Below, piece after piece: positions 33,856 through 43,199 of a DNA stretch of 64,000 bases. Origin of the DNA: Sphingobacterium chuzhouense. Its GTDB lineage: Bacteria > Bacteroidota > Bacteroidia > Sphingobacteriales > Sphingobacteriaceae. The stretch lies in contig NZ_JACNYL010000002.1 in NCBI RefSeq assembly GCF_014692525.1, positions 310,001-374,000 of the forward strand, read 5' to 3'. Position 1 is the first letter of the stretch, and each line of letters opens with the position of its first letter. The translations under genes and the position numbers were made by a program. The notes under the pieces are model-generated. The model made no database searches, was not told where the DNA came from, and saw nothing but the letters and a program-made list of their open reading frames with translations.

Positions 33856-35085
33856 ATGGCACTAAATTACATTTGGGTCTCTTTTTTCTTGATAACATTT
33901 CTAGTCGCTATTATTAAACTTATTGGCGGCGATACGGAAGTATTCCAAAATATTGTTAATTCCCTTTTTGAAAGCGCAGCTAATGGAGCCACGATATCCC
34001 TCGGTTTGATTGGTATGATGACGTTTGCACTGGGAATTATGAAAATAGGAGAAAAAGGAGGTATGATTAATATCTTTGCTAAAGCAGTAGGGCCTTTTTT
34101 TAATCGGCTTTTTCCCGAGATCCCTAAAAACCATCCGGCATTGGGTTCCGTACTGATGAATTTTTCGGCAAATGCATTAGGTCTGGACAACGCCGCTACT
34201 CCTTTAGGTTTAAAAGCCATGAAGGAACTCCAAGAACTTAACCCCCATAAAGATACAGCCAGCAACGCACAGATTATGTTTATTGTGCTAAATGCATCCA
34301 GTCTAACGTTGCTACCTATTTCTATTATGGCATACAGACAAGAAGCAGGTGCAGCACAGCCCTCCGATATCTTTTTGCCCATCCTCATTGCGACATTCTT
34401 TTCTACCTTAGCGGCACTTATTATGGTTGCTATTTACCAAAAGATTAATCTTTTTAATAAAACGATTGTTGTTTATTTGGGTGGGTTGCTCGTTTTGGTA
34501 GGCGGCGCGTTATATTATTTCAGCACATTAGCACCGGAGGAAATTGATGTTATATCCCGCGTGTTTGGTAACCTGGTTCTATTTAGCATCTTCGTTTCCT
34601 TTATCGCGCTCGCCGTATTTAAACGTATCAATGTGTATGATGCCTTTATCGAGGGGGCAAAAGAGGGATTTGAAGTGGCCGTAAAAATCATCCCGTATCT
34701 AGTAGCCATTTTAGTCGGCATAGCGGTGTTTCGGGCTTCCGGAACGATGGATTATTTGGTAGACGGTATCTCCGCTCTCATCGCATTTGCCGGAATAGAT
34801 ACGTCGTTTGTCGAAGCATTGCCGGTCGCATTTATGAAGCCTCTGAGTGGTTCGGGTGCACGGGGACTGATGGTAGAGCTGATGGCAACGAAAGGTGCTG
34901 ACGATTTTGCAGCGCGTGTAGCCTGTGTAATACAAGGCTCTACCGAGACTACTTTCTATGTACTGGCTGTTTACTTCGGTTCGGTAGCAATCAAAAAAAC
35001 GCGACATGCACTACCTTGTGCACTTATAGCGGAACTTGTTGGTATTATTGCTGCTATCATAGTGGCTTATATTTTCTTTGGATAA
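33856..35085 (+). CDS. SpmA-SpmB fused nucleoside-recognition (gate) domain membrane protein
   Basis: A 409-residue inner-membrane protein made of two gate domains. The first half (SANGATISLGLIGMMTFALG, MNFSANALGLDNAATPLGLKAM) matches spore maturation protein A. The second half (GAKEGFEVAVKIIPYLVAIL, PLSGSGARGLMVE, GSTETTFYVLAVYFGSV) matches SpmB. About ten membrane segments are present. This fused form is widespread in Bacteroidota, which do not form spores; a transport function is presumed but not known. The methylglyoxal synthase gene follows 29 bases downstream. Confidence 0.9.
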   Translation: MALNYIWVSFFLITFLVAIIKLIGGDTEVFQNIVNSLFESAANGATISLGLIGMMTFALGIMKIGEKGGMINIFAKAVGPFFNRLFPEIPKNHPALGSVLMNFSANALGLDNAATPLGLKAMKELQELNPHKDTASNAQIMFIVLNASSLTLLPISIMAYRQEAGAAQPSDIFLPILIATFFSTLAALIMVAIYQKINLFNKTIVVYLGGLLVLVGGALYYFSTLAPEEIDVISRVFGNLVLFSIFVSFIALAVFKRINVYDAFIEGAKEGFEVAVKIIPYLVAILVGIAVFRASGTMDYLVDGISALIAFAGIDTSFVEALPVAFMKPLSGSGARGLMVELMATKGADDFAARVACVIQGSTETTFYVLAVYFGSVAIKKTRHALPCALIAELVGIIAAIIVAYIFFG

Positions 35086-35114
35086 AAGGATAAACTATAT
35101 TAAAAAATACATAA

Positions 35115-35480
35115 ATGAAAACAATTGCATTAATTGCACATGACGGAAAAAAAGCAGATATGGTAGGGTTCGTAAAAGATCATATTGAGTTTTTAAGGAA
35201 TGCACATATCATTGCTACCGGCACGACCGGATCGTATATCGCACAAACCGGTTTGGAGGTAGAACTCAAACTAAGCGGGCCGAAAGGAGGTGACGCTCAG
35301 ATAGCCGCGCTAACCGCCGAGGGTAAAGTGGATGGTATCATATTTTTCCGTGATCCGCTAGGCAAACATGTACACGAGCCCGACATCCAGATGCTGATGC
35401 GGATATCCGATTTATATAACGTACCGTTAGCTACGAATCCCGCAACCGGAAGTTTAATTATCGAGGGGTTATTTTCATAA
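35115..35480 (+). CDS. mgsA: methylglyoxal synthase
   Basis: A 121-residue enzyme that converts dihydroxyacetone phosphate to methylglyoxal and phosphate, a bypass of lower glycolysis. Signatures are IALIAHDGKKADMV, IIATGTTGSYI for phosphate binding, GPKGGDAQIAA with the catalytic Asp, FFRDPLGKHVHEPDI with the conserved His, and the closing NPATGSLIIEG. It sits just after the SpmAB fusion on the same strand and probably shares its transcript. Confidence 0.95.
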   Translation: MKTIALIAHDGKKADMVGFVKDHIEFLRNAHIIATGTTGSYIAQTGLEVELKLSGPKGGDAQIAALTAEGKVDGIIFFRDPLGKHVHEPDIQMLMRISDLYNVPLATNPATGSLIIEGLFS

Positions 35481-35552
35481 AAGATTAAGCAATCTTATTG
35501 TCATAGAAAGCAACTAATATAAATTAATCTGCTTTTTTTTAGTTGAACATAG

Positions 35553-35560
35553 TATATTTG
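35553..35560 (+). promoter_or_regulatory. Bacteroidota -7 element for coaA
   Basis: TATATTTG matches TAnnTTTG about 24 bases before the start codon. No convincing -33 element. Confidence 0.45.
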
Positions 35561-35584
35561 CCGACATTCAAAAATTAAAAATAC

Positions 35585-36526
35585 ATGTCTTCAACTAACT
35601 ACAGCGAGGTTGATACGCCATTTCAGCTATTCGACAGAGCAGAATGGAGAAGTCTAAACGGTCATTTTTCCCATCATCTTACATCGGATGACATAGAAAA
35701 TTTACGCGCGTTAAATGAGCCGCTCACTGTTACAGAAATTGAAGAAATATATTTTCCGTTAGCCCATTTGTTGGGTATTTTGATTAAACGCACAAAAGAT
35801 CAGCATGCTGCCGTTAATAATTTTCTGAACAGAGGCGCTGATACTCTTCCTTTTATCGTGGGAATAGCGGGGTCCGTCGCCGCCGGGAAAAGTACAACTG
35901 CACGTGTATTACAGAAAGTGCTTTCTATGCTCCCCTCCAAACCCAAGGTAGAGCTTGTAACGACGGACGGTTTTTTGTATCCAAACAAAATCTTAGCAGA
36001 ACGGAATATACGTAAAGGTTTTCCGGAAAGTTACGATACTAAACTGTTACTGAACTTTCTCGCATCAATGAAATCTGGTATATCTCAGTTTGAAGTACCT
36101 GTCTACTCCCATTTGGAATACGACATTATACCTCATGAGAACCAAATCATCGCACAACCAGATATTCTTATCGTTGAGGGGATTAACGTATTGCAGGTAA
36201 ACTCATCTACGGGGAGCAGCGTCTTCGTTTCTGATTATTTTGATTACTCTATTTATGTCGATGCAGATGAAGAGGATTTGATAAACTGGTATATCAATAG
36301 ATTTGAGTCTTTACGTGCAACATCATTCCAAAATCCAGCGTCCTATTTTCATCGTTATGCCAATCTAGGTAAAGAAGAAAGCATCGCTATGGCAACAAAT
36401 ATCTGGAATACTATTAACCTTCCAAATCTACACAAGAATATATTGCCCACTCGTTATCGGGCTGATTTAATTCTTGAAAAAGGATCTCACCACTTTGTAA
36501 AGCAAATAAAGGTGCGCAAAATATAA
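35585..36526 (+). CDS. coaA: type I pantothenate kinase
   Basis: A 313-residue kinase for the first step of coenzyme A synthesis. The P-loop GSVAAGKST is at 96-104, followed by VTTDGFLYPN, SYDTKLLLNFL, YSHLEYDII and ILIVEGINVLQ, all typical of prokaryotic type I PanK. The length is normal. Its 3' end meets the convergent MscS gene with one base between the stop codons. Confidence 0.95.
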   Translation: MSSTNYSEVDTPFQLFDRAEWRSLNGHFSHHLTSDDIENLRALNEPLTVTEIEEIYFPLAHLLGILIKRTKDQHAAVNNFLNRGADTLPFIVGIAGSVAAGKSTTARVLQKVLSMLPSKPKVELVTTDGFLYPNKILAERNIRKGFPESYDTKLLLNFLASMKSGISQFEVPVYSHLEYDIIPHENQIIAQPDILIVEGINVLQVNSSTGSSVFVSDYFDYSIYVDADEEDLINWYINRFESLRATSFQNPASYFHRYANLGKEESIAMATNIWNTINLPNLHKNILPTRYRADLILEKGSHHFVKQIKVRKI

Positions 36527-36527
36527 T

Positions 36528-37397
36528 TTAAGTGTTTATATCGTATTCCCTTTTAAATTTCAATACTTCCTTAAAGACTTCGTTTTCTACCTGTTTATGC
36601 ACTTTATTGCTACTGCTTTTCGCGTGCATTTCCATTTTGTATTTAACATAGTCTTTCCCTATCTCGACAACCTTAAGCTGCAACTCGTCTTCTCCGGTTA
36701 AATAGGGATGGTTTGCTAAAAGCGCTCGTATACTTTCTTCCAGTTTATCCACCTCAACAGCTGCTTGTAACGGTAATTCAAATTTCACGAGAAAAAGCGA
36801 GGAACGATGAGCTGATAGATTGATTATGGGAGACGTAAAAACCATATTATTGGGCACCATAACCATATCGTCATCCTCGTTTTGTATAATCAAACTGGAA
36901 AAATTGATATCGACAATACGCCCTTTATGTTCGCCAACCTTTACCCTATCTCCTACCGACAGCTGATCAGAAAACATAATGAACAGTCCCGATATCAAAT
37001 TGGTGATATACTCCCGGAATGTAACCGCTATCGCCATCGCGACAATCGTTAAGCTAGTAACAAACTCTCGCGGATCAATACTCAGCGCAATCATCAAGCC
37101 GATAACGGCAATCGTCGTATTCAATATCACCGTAAGACGGTTAATACCCAGTACAAAATTTCCGCGCACAATGCGTTTTTCATGTCGCTTATTATATATC
37201 ATAATAATGATATACCGACCGATAGAAAACACAATACTAGACGTCAAAAACAAATTAAGCCCATTGGATACATTATTTAACCACGGACGTTGTTGGTAAA
37301 AATCGCCAAAATACCAAAATGAGGCATATAATAAAATCCACAAAACCAGCTTAATTAAAAACGGTATAGGGTTGGTATCTTTCTTTTCTTCTGTCAT
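36528..37397 (-). CDS. small mechanosensitive channel (MscS family)
   Basis: A 289-residue MscS-type channel. Hydrophobic segments lie at about 11-28, 40-65 and 85-110. The pore helix region is FVTSLTIVAMAIAVTFREYITN, followed by the beta domain signature LSVGDRVKVGEHKGRIVDINF and VMVPNNMVF. The C-terminal alpha/beta domain is complete. It should open at high membrane tension to release solutes on osmotic downshift. The glucosylglycerol-type compatible-solute enzyme elsewhere in the window fits an organism facing osmotic change, but there is no operon link. Confidence 0.92.
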   Translation of the reverse strand: MTEEKKDTNPIPFLIKLVLWILLYASFWYFGDFYQQRPWLNNVSNGLNLFLTSSIVFSIGRYIIIMIYNKRHEKRIVRGNFVLGINRLTVILNTTIAVIGLMIALSIDPREFVTSLTIVAMAIAVTFREYITNLISGLFIMFSDQLSVGDRVKVGEHKGRIVDINFSSLIIQNEDDDMVMVPNNMVFTSPIINLSAHRSSLFLVKFELPLQAAVEVDKLEESIRALLANHPYLTGEDELQLKVVEIGKDYVKYKMEMHAKSSSNKVHKQVENEVFKEVLKFKREYDINT

Positions 37398-37618
37398 GAT
37401 GATAAAACGCCCTAAATTATCACTTTTTCATCGATATTGCAATAAGCGAAAAACCATCAACGGTATAAATCAAGCTGATATAAGGTATATATTTTTGCCA
37501 GTTTTATCCTCTCCCCTTCCTATTCTACATACATTAGCACCTTCTTTTTTTGTTCTTTTTTCTCAAAAAGGACAAAATAAACTAACTTAGCAAGCTAAAA
37601 TGCGCTAGATACATAATT

Positions 37619-38572
37619 ATGCAAACAACATTTGATTTTGAAAAGCCTATTGCAGACTTGCAAACCCAAATAGAAAAGGTCTTACAAGTGCAGGAAAAGA
37701 CCAAGGTAGATATGAGTGCCACAGTTAATGAACTAGCGGAAAAACTCGAACAAACCAAACAAGATATTTATGCAAACCTGACAGGTTGGCAAAAGGTTCA
37801 GATGTCCCGTCATCCTGACCGTCCGCAAACGTTTGATTACATCGAGATGGTTTTCGACGAATTTATCGAACTTCACGGCGACCGCACGGTGCGAGATGAC
37901 AAAGCTATCGTTGGGGGATTTGCTTCTATCAATGGGCAATCTGTTATGGTAATTGGACATCAGAAGGGAAAGAACACAAAAGAACGTCAATATCGCAATT
38001 TTGGTATGGCCAATCCAGAAGGATATCGAAAAGCGCTTCGATTGATGAAAATGGCAGAGAAGTTTAATAAACCGATCGTAACGTTAATTGATACTATGGG
38101 CGCTTATCCTGGTCTAGAAGCAGAGGAACGCGGACAAGGAGAAGCTATTGCCCGCAACCTGTTGGAGATGTCCGTACTTAAAGTACCTGTTATGTGTATT
38201 GTTATCGGAGAAGGCGCTTCGGGTGGCGCATTGGGGATCGGTGTAGGAGATCGCGTTTATATGATGCAAAACACGTGGTATTCAGTTATCTCGCCTGAGT
38301 CTTGCTCTTCTATTCTCTATAGAAGTTGGGATCAAAAGGAAAAAGCGGCAGAATCCCTTAAACTAACAGCAGAAGATATGTTGAAAAACGGATTAATTGA
38401 CGGAATTATCGGTGAGCCAATGGGTGGTGCACATCAGGATCCGGCAGTAGCTGCAGAAAATCTAAAAGCAAGAATTTTAAATGACCTTACGGAACTAACA
38501 CGAAAAGATGCCGATAGCCTTGTTGCTGAACGTATAGACAAGTTTAGTAAAATGGGTGTTGTAGTCGAATAA
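37619..38572 (+). CDS. accA: acetyl-CoA carboxylase carboxyltransferase subunit alpha
   Basis: A 317-residue AccA, one half of the carboxyltransferase that makes malonyl-CoA. Visible features are the N-terminal helical region to about 75, [21 protein letters not shown], then the crotonase-fold core with [34 protein letters not shown] and [12 protein letters not shown]. The length matches E. coli AccA. accD is not nearby, as usual. Confidence 0.97.
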   Translation: MQTTFDFEKPIADLQTQIEKVLQVQEKTKVDMSATVNELAEKLEQTKQDIYANLTGWQKVQMSRHPDRPQTFDYIEMVFDEFIELHGDRTVRDDKAIVGGFASINGQSVMVIGHQKGKNTKERQYRNFGMANPEGYRKALRLMKMAEKFNKPIVTLIDTMGAYPGLEAEERGQGEAIARNLLEMSVLKVPVMCIVIGEGASGGALGIGVGDRVYMMQNTWYSVISPESCSSILYRSWDQKEKAAESLKLTAEDMLKNGLIDGIIGEPMGGAHQDPAVAAENLKARILNDLTELTRKDADSLVAERIDKFSKMGVVVE

Positions 38573-38577
38573 AAAGA

Positions 38578-39555
38578 TTAATATCGAAACGGATAATCCC
38601 TTATAAATTCAAACTTATAATCGGTCGTCGTTTGGATAGTATCGATCAGTGAGGACAGCAATTGCTGTCCTTTTTTACTCTGAAACATATCATCGTGCAT
38701 TAACAATACTACGTTATTTGGCTCCATTGACGATTTATTGTCCATATAATTCCGAATGCGCGTATATATCTCGTTAACAGGTTGGACTGGCATACCGGAG
38801 GCTCCGTGAATTCTCCATTCTACATCCCAGCCATAAATTTTATACCCGTTAGTGTACAACATATCAGCTGTACTAGCACCACTTTTTAAATCAATCCGCC
38901 TTACATCATCATAAATCCAGATGTTACGCCCAGGCAAACGCACTATTTTATGCTTCAACTCCAGATCCACCTCATTTTTCTCAAAATCTTCATACGCGCT
39001 GACTGGATTGCTATAGAACGTCGTAAATCTGTTGCCGGCATGTGTATAGCTATGGTTATAGCATTCCACCAAGGCATTATCCTTATATCGCTGAAGATCC
39101 CTTTTCAACCGCTTCGACATATTCGCATGTCTACCAACCAAAAACGTACTGATTTTAATATGCTTTGCTTTCGAAATGGAATCAATCGCCGAACTTCCAA
39201 TCAAGGGACCATCGTCAAACGTAAAATAAACATGCTTGGGAAGTTTGTTTAATTCCTGACGTACAGAGTCCCTAACACGGCGACGCTCCGTCCTTACAAA
39301 TCTATCTAGCGAATCTTTACTGATTGGATTCAGTGTATCTACCGGGATCTGAACAGGATTTCGCCATCGTTCTGTCAAATATCCTTTTTGATTTTTCACC
39401 GTGTCTTCTGATTTTAGATCAGATAAACCCGCGATACTATCGACTTCTACCGTATCTGGGAGCGAACTTGCAGCCCTTGTGTTCATACTCCCCTGACATC
39501 CCACCAACGATATTGTTGCAATCAGAACAGCCCCCAAATTGAATACGGGCTTCAT
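38578..39555 (-). CDS. polysaccharide deacetylase-family lipoprotein
   Basis: A 325-residue lipoprotein (signal with lipobox LVGC near residue 20) with a NodB-type deacetylase domain. VYFTFDDGPLIG holds the metal Asp and catalytic base, YNHSYTHAGN gives the HxxxH zinc ligands, and RLPGRNIWIYDD and YGWDVEWRIHG supply later motifs. VVLLMHDD near the end provides the last His. The start is taken at the second ATG, since MKPVFN begins a normal signal. It likely deacetylates peptidoglycan or exopolysaccharide in the periplasm. A minus-strand TAATTTTG -7 element lies 40 bases upstream. Confidence 0.88.
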   Translation of the reverse strand: MKPVFNLGAVLIATISLVGCQGSMNTRAASSLPDTVEVDSIAGLSDLKSEDTVKNQKGYLTERWRNPVQIPVDTLNPISKDSLDRFVRTERRRVRDSVRQELNKLPKHVYFTFDDGPLIGSSAIDSISKAKHIKISTFLVGRHANMSKRLKRDLQRYKDNALVECYNHSYTHAGNRFTTFYSNPVSAYEDFEKNEVDLELKHKIVRLPGRNIWIYDDVRRIDLKSGASTADMLYTNGYKIYGWDVEWRIHGASGMPVQPVNEIYTRIRNYMDNKSSMEPNNVVLLMHDDMFQSKKGQQLLSSLIDTIQTTTDYKFEFIRDYPFRY

Positions 39556-39594
39556 CGCCTTTACCATACGTTATTTCAATTACTAAATTTGACT

Positions 39595-39602
39595 CAAAAT
39601 TA
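39595..39602 (-). promoter_or_regulatory. Bacteroidota -7 element for deacetylase gene
   Basis: Minus-strand TAATTTTG matches TAnnTTTG. No -33 element at the normal distance. Confidence 0.35.
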
Positions 39603-39680
39603 AAAAATATGATTGATAAAAATTGAATTGTACGGAATAACGTGTAAAAATACCGGATTTTAGCTACATGGCAGCGAAAT

Positions 39681-40169
39681 TTAATCGTCATGCCAACGCC
39701 GATTTTTCTCTCTTTTATGATATTTCCCATGTCTTTTCTCGTGATATTTTTTATAATGTTTCTTTTCATATCGATCATAGCTACGATGGACACTGTGATC
39801 TCGTAGAATGCGTTGCGAACGGTCATTAGCATATCGAGCATATTTTCTCTTAATATTTGTATGATTTTTCCACGGGTGTGCGTGATTAACCACTACTTTA
39901 TAAGTTCTGTACATATCGATATGGCGATATCGGCTAGGAAGTGATGCTCGGGTTACCCAGTGGTTACCGTGATAATATGTATATCTGCGATGAGATACAT
40001 CATAATACACATCTATTTCGGGCATATAGTAATAACGGACATAATCATATCCCACTGGTCCCCATAACGGTTGTGACCCTATATTGATGCTTATATTAAC
40101 TTGCGAAACTGTCGGTATCGCGAAACTACATAATGCGACTAAACAAATTGCATAAATAAAGTTTTTCAT
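39681..40169 (-). CDS. exported His/Tyr/Arg/Lys-rich basic protein
   Basis: A 162-residue protein of unknown function. A signal peptide (about 1-22, ending PTVSQ) is followed by a Tyr-rich part (VGYDYVRYYYMPEIDVYYDV, then RYTYYHGNHWV). The last 60 residues are dominated by His, Lys, Arg and Tyr (for example KKHYKKYHEKRHGKYHKRE). Similar small Tyr-rich exported proteins are frequent in Sphingobacteriaceae, with no known role. The high charge and His content would suit binding metal, nucleic acid or acidic polysaccharide, but this is a guess. A short inverted repeat sits 31 bases upstream. Confidence 0.75.
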   Translation of the reverse strand: MKNFIYAICLVALCSFAIPTVSQVNISINIGSQPLWGPVGYDYVRYYYMPEIDVYYDVSHRRYTYYHGNHWVTRASLPSRYRHIDMYRTYKVVVNHAHPWKNHTNIKRKYARYANDRSQRILRDHSVHRSYDRYEKKHYKKYHEKRHGKYHKREKNRRWHDD

Positions 40170-40199
40170 ATCTTCTCCTTTTTTATTTTATCATTTGGA

Positions 40200-40219
40200 T
40201 GTCATTTATTATTATGACA
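40200..40219. promoter_or_regulatory. operator-like inverted repeat
   Basis: TGTCAT and ATGACA are perfect 6-base arms with an 8-base AT spacer, upstream of the basic exported protein gene. Could be a regulator site or chance. Confidence 0.25.
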
Positions 40220-40354
40220 GCATAACAATAAAAAAAGATTAAACCTGAAATCGTTAAATAATGTAAAATACTTATCGTAACCCAAGAATTGTTCTTGTTG
40301 TGCCGAAAAGCTAAAACGGGCATTGCTATCCCCAAAAAATCAGTTGATTTTCGT

Positions 40355-40362
40355 TATCTTTG
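40355..40362 (+). promoter_or_regulatory. Bacteroidota -7 element for ychF
   Basis: TATCTTTG matches TAnnTTTG 26 bases before the start codon, which supports the ATG at 40389 rather than an upstream one. Confidence 0.5.
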
Positions 40363-40388
40363 TGCGATTTAAAAAAATTGAAATTTTC

Positions 40389-41489
40389 ATGGCTTTACAA
40401 TGCGGTATAGTAGGTTTACCAAATGTGGGTAAATCAACATTATTCAACTGTCTGTCCAATGCAAAAGCACAGGCAGCAAATTTTCCCTTTTGTACAATAG
40501 AACCTAACGTCGGTGTTATTACTGTACCCGATGATCGATTAAATAAATTAGCGGAAATTGTTAAACCACAGCGCGTCGTTCCGAATACTATCGAGATTGT
40601 AGATATTGCCGGTTTGGTAAAGGGCGCTTCCAAAGGTGAAGGATTAGGGAACCAATTTTTGGGAAATATCCGCACAACGAATGCTATTATTCACGTATTG
40701 CGTTGTTTCGATGATGGCAATGTGGTACACGTAGACGGCTCTGTAGATCCCATCCGCGATAAAGAAATCATCGACACCGAATTGCAGCTGAAAGATTTGG
40801 ATACCGTTATTAAACGTATCCAAAAAGTAGAGAAAATGGCAAAAACAGGTGGTGATAAAGATGCAAAAAGGACGTATGAAATCTTGTCGGTTGTCAAAGA
40901 ACATCTAGAAGCTGGTAAATCTGCCAGAACAGCCCCTATCCAACTGGAAGATTTTGAATTTATTAGTGACCTCGCCCTATTGACTATCAAACCTGTTTTA
41001 TACGTTTGCAATGTAGACGAAGCTTCCGTAACAACAGGAAATGCATATGTCGACCGTGTAAAGGAGGCTGTAAAGGATGAGAATGCTGAAGTACTCGTGA
41101 TTTCGGCCCAAATTGAATCAGAAATTGCACAACTTGAATCGTATGAAGAACGTAAAATGTTCCTGGACGATCTAGGCTTGGACGAGTCGGGTGTATATAA
41201 ACTGATCAGGGCAGCTTATTCCCTATTGGATCTGGCTACTTACTTTACCGCTGGTGTCCAGGAAGTACGAGCTTGGACAATCGAGAATGGTTTTACAGCA
41301 CCACAGGCGGCAGGTGTTATCCATACTGACTTTGAAAAAGGCTTTATCCGTGCAGAGGTTATCAAATACGACGACTTCATTAAATATGGTTCGGAAAATG
41401 CAGTTAAAGAGGCGGGTAAGCTTAGCGTAGAAGGAAAGACATATATCGTTGAAGATGGCGATATCATGCATTTTAGGTTTAATGTGTAA
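40389..41489 (+). CDS. ychF: redox-regulated ATPase YchF (Obg family)
   Basis: A 366-residue P-loop protein. It begins MALQCGIVGLPNVGKSTLFN (G1), with VDIAGLVKGASKGEGLGNQF (G3), a YVCNVDE element where GTPases have NKxD (the hallmark of YchF's ATP preference), and a C-terminal TGS domain with FTAGVQEVRAWTI, GVIHTDFEKGFIRAEV and VEDGDIMHFRFNV. It binds ribosomes and affects stress responses. It is followed by an intrinsic terminator. Confidence 0.97.
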   Translation: MALQCGIVGLPNVGKSTLFNCLSNAKAQAANFPFCTIEPNVGVITVPDDRLNKLAEIVKPQRVVPNTIEIVDIAGLVKGASKGEGLGNQFLGNIRTTNAIIHVLRCFDDGNVVHVDGSVDPIRDKEIIDTELQLKDLDTVIKRIQKVEKMAKTGGDKDAKRTYEILSVVKEHLEAGKSARTAPIQLEDFEFISDLALLTIKPVLYVCNVDEASVTTGNAYVDRVKEAVKDENAEVLVISAQIESEIAQLESYEERKMFLDDLGLDESGVYKLIRAAYSLLDLATYFTAGVQEVRAWTIENGFTAPQAAGVIHTDFEKGFIRAEVIKYDDFIKYGSENAVKEAGKLSVEGKTYIVEDGDIMHFRFNV

Positions 41490-41512
41490 TAACACGATCT
41501 CATTATAAAACG

Positions 41513-41540
41513 AACGCCCGGCTTTTGTTGGGCGTTTTTT
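41513..41540 (+). terminator. terminator of ychF
   Basis: ACGCCC and GGGCGT form a 6-bp stem with a 10-base loop, followed by a run of six T. Confidence 0.85.
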
Positions 41541-41551
41541 ATAAAAGTACT

Positions 41552-42274
41552 ATGGAATTCGTTACACTAGGTATTCTAGCGATAATTTTTATAGCAACAT
41601 TAGTTCGCTCTACTTTTGGATTCGGCGAATCGTTGATTGCCGTCCCCCTACTTATTTTCTTTGTTCCGATAGATGTCGCTGTCCCCCTTTCTGTTTTGAT
41701 TTCGATTGTTATTGCAGGCATCGTGGTCGTACAGGATCGAAAGGAAATACATTTCAATAGTGCAAAATGGCTTATTTTATTTGCTTTTTTAGGTATCCCG
41801 ATCGGATTGTTCCTTTTAATCTATGGCAACGAACAATTTGTGAAATCAGTTTTGGGTATCTTCATTATTTTATATGCCACCTACAGTTTGTTCTCCTCAA
41901 ACACTTTTAAGCTCCAATCCGACAACAAGATATGGCTTTTCATCTGTGGCTTTCTTTCGGGAATTTTCGGTGGTGCTTATGGCATAAACGGCCCTCCACT
42001 TGTTATATACGGAAATATGCGCAGATGGTCTCCAAAACATTTTCGAGCCACCCTACAAGCTTACTTTCTTCCCGCAAGCATCTTAGGAATGATTGGATAC
42101 TGGTATAAAGGATTGTGGACACCTGTGGTAACGGAATACTTTTTACTGTCCATTCCGGCGGTAATTCCAGCAATTTTTTTAGGTAGATATCTAAATCGCC
42201 GATTAAGAGGTGACACCTTCTTGAAATATGTTTACTTAGGGTTGGCTTTGATCGGCATTTTATTGCTCATTTAA
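41552..42274 (+). CDS. TauE/SafE family sulfite/organosulfur exporter
   Basis: A 240-residue membrane protein with about seven to eight hydrophobic segments in two repeats. Family marks are STFGFGESLIAVPLL in the first repeat and FLSGIFGGAYGINGPPLVIY in the second. TauE/SafE proteins export sulfite or sulfoacetate or carry related anions, but specificity cannot be read from sequence. It starts 12 bases after the ychF terminator. I chose the ATG giving MEFVTLG; an upstream TTG lies inside the terminator hairpin. Confidence 0.9.
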   Translation: MEFVTLGILAIIFIATLVRSTFGFGESLIAVPLLIFFVPIDVAVPLSVLISIVIAGIVVVQDRKEIHFNSAKWLILFAFLGIPIGLFLLIYGNEQFVKSVLGIFIILYATYSLFSSNTFKLQSDNKIWLFICGFLSGIFGGAYGINGPPLVIYGNMRRWSPKHFRATLQAYFLPASILGMIGYWYKGLWTPVVTEYFLLSIPAVIPAIFLGRYLNRRLRGDTFLKYVYLGLALIGILLLI

Positions 42275-42317
42275 CACATGATACAGCGAAACTCCCCTAT
42301 TTTTTTTATCTTCGAGT

Positions 42318-43199
42318 ATGAAATTTGGACAAGTAAGTAATCCGGAAGAAATTGATTTTTCACTTCCCCCTACTCCATCGGAGACATTTCAGTTATTGGA
42401 AGCACACAAACAAAAGAAACCACTAGAAATAGCTGTAGGTTGTGCAAAATGGAACAAAGCAGATTTAAAAGGTTTTTACCCTCGAGGTACTAAAGATGAA
42501 TTGGTTTACTATTCCAGACAGTTTAATTCGATCGAATTAAATGCGACATTTTACAATTCTCCTTCCAAAGAACAGATAAAAACCTGGAAAGACAAGACGC
42601 CTGATGATTTCAAGTTTTTCCCTAAAATCCCACAGTCCGTAAGCCATTATTCCAGACTCCTTAACACCGATGAAAAGATAAAGGATTTTGTAGATTCGAC
42701 CGTGCTATTTGAAGAGAAACTGGGTATGGCATTCCTACAAATGCATGATAATTACAAACCAAAGGATTTTGACCGACTGGAAAAATTCTTACATAGCTTT
42801 CCGAAAGGTTATCCATTGGCTGTAGAAGTCCGTAATCAAGAATGGTTCTCGGACAAAAAAATCAGTGAGAAGCTATATAAATTATTCGAAGACACCCATA
42901 CGACCAACGTGCTCGTCGATACTGCCGGACGGCGTGATATGGTACACATGCGTTTAACAACTCCTACAGCTTTTATACGCTATGTTGGCGCTAATCATCC
43001 CTCAGACTATGATCGACTGATTGAATGGGTAAAGGTCATTAAGAAGTGGAAAGAAGCGGGTTTGCAGCAATTGTATTTCTTTATCCATCAAAATATAGAA
43101 TTGGAATCACCTCTGTTGGCAGCGCATTTCATTGAACATCTCAACAAGGAAATAGGTTCAAATCTACGTATACCGAACAAAGAAAATACGTTGTTTTAA
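42318..43199 (+). CDS. DUF72 domain protein
   Basis: A 293-residue protein of the DUF72 family, a TIM-barrel fold of unknown function. Signatures are IAVGCAKWNKADLKGFYP, FNSIELNATFYNSPS, FKFFPKIPQSVSHYSRL, LAVEVRNQEWF and MRLTTPTAFIRYVG. The length is typical. Its stop codon overlaps that of the convergent MFS gene by four bases. A -7-like TATCTTCG lies just upstream. Confidence 0.9.
   Translation: MKFGQVSNPEEIDFSLPPTPSETFQLLEAHKQKKPLEIAVGCAKWNKADLKGFYPRGTKDELVYYSRQFNSIELNATFYNSPSKEQIKTWKDKTPDDFKFFPKIPQSVSHYSRLLNTDEKIKDFVDSTVLFEEKLGMAFLQMHDNYKPKDFDRLEKFLHSFPKGYPLAVEVRNQEWFSDKKISEKLYKLFEDTHTTNVLVDTAGRRDMVHMRLTTPTAFIRYVGANHPSDYDRLIEWVKVIKKWKEAGLQQLYFFIHQNIELESPLLAAHFIEHLNKEIGSNLRIPNKENTLF

Noticed and set aside
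33856..35085. Evidence for sporulation from the SpmA/SpmB similarity
   Set aside because: Fused SpmAB proteins are common in non-sporulating Bacteroidota; no other sporulation gene is present.
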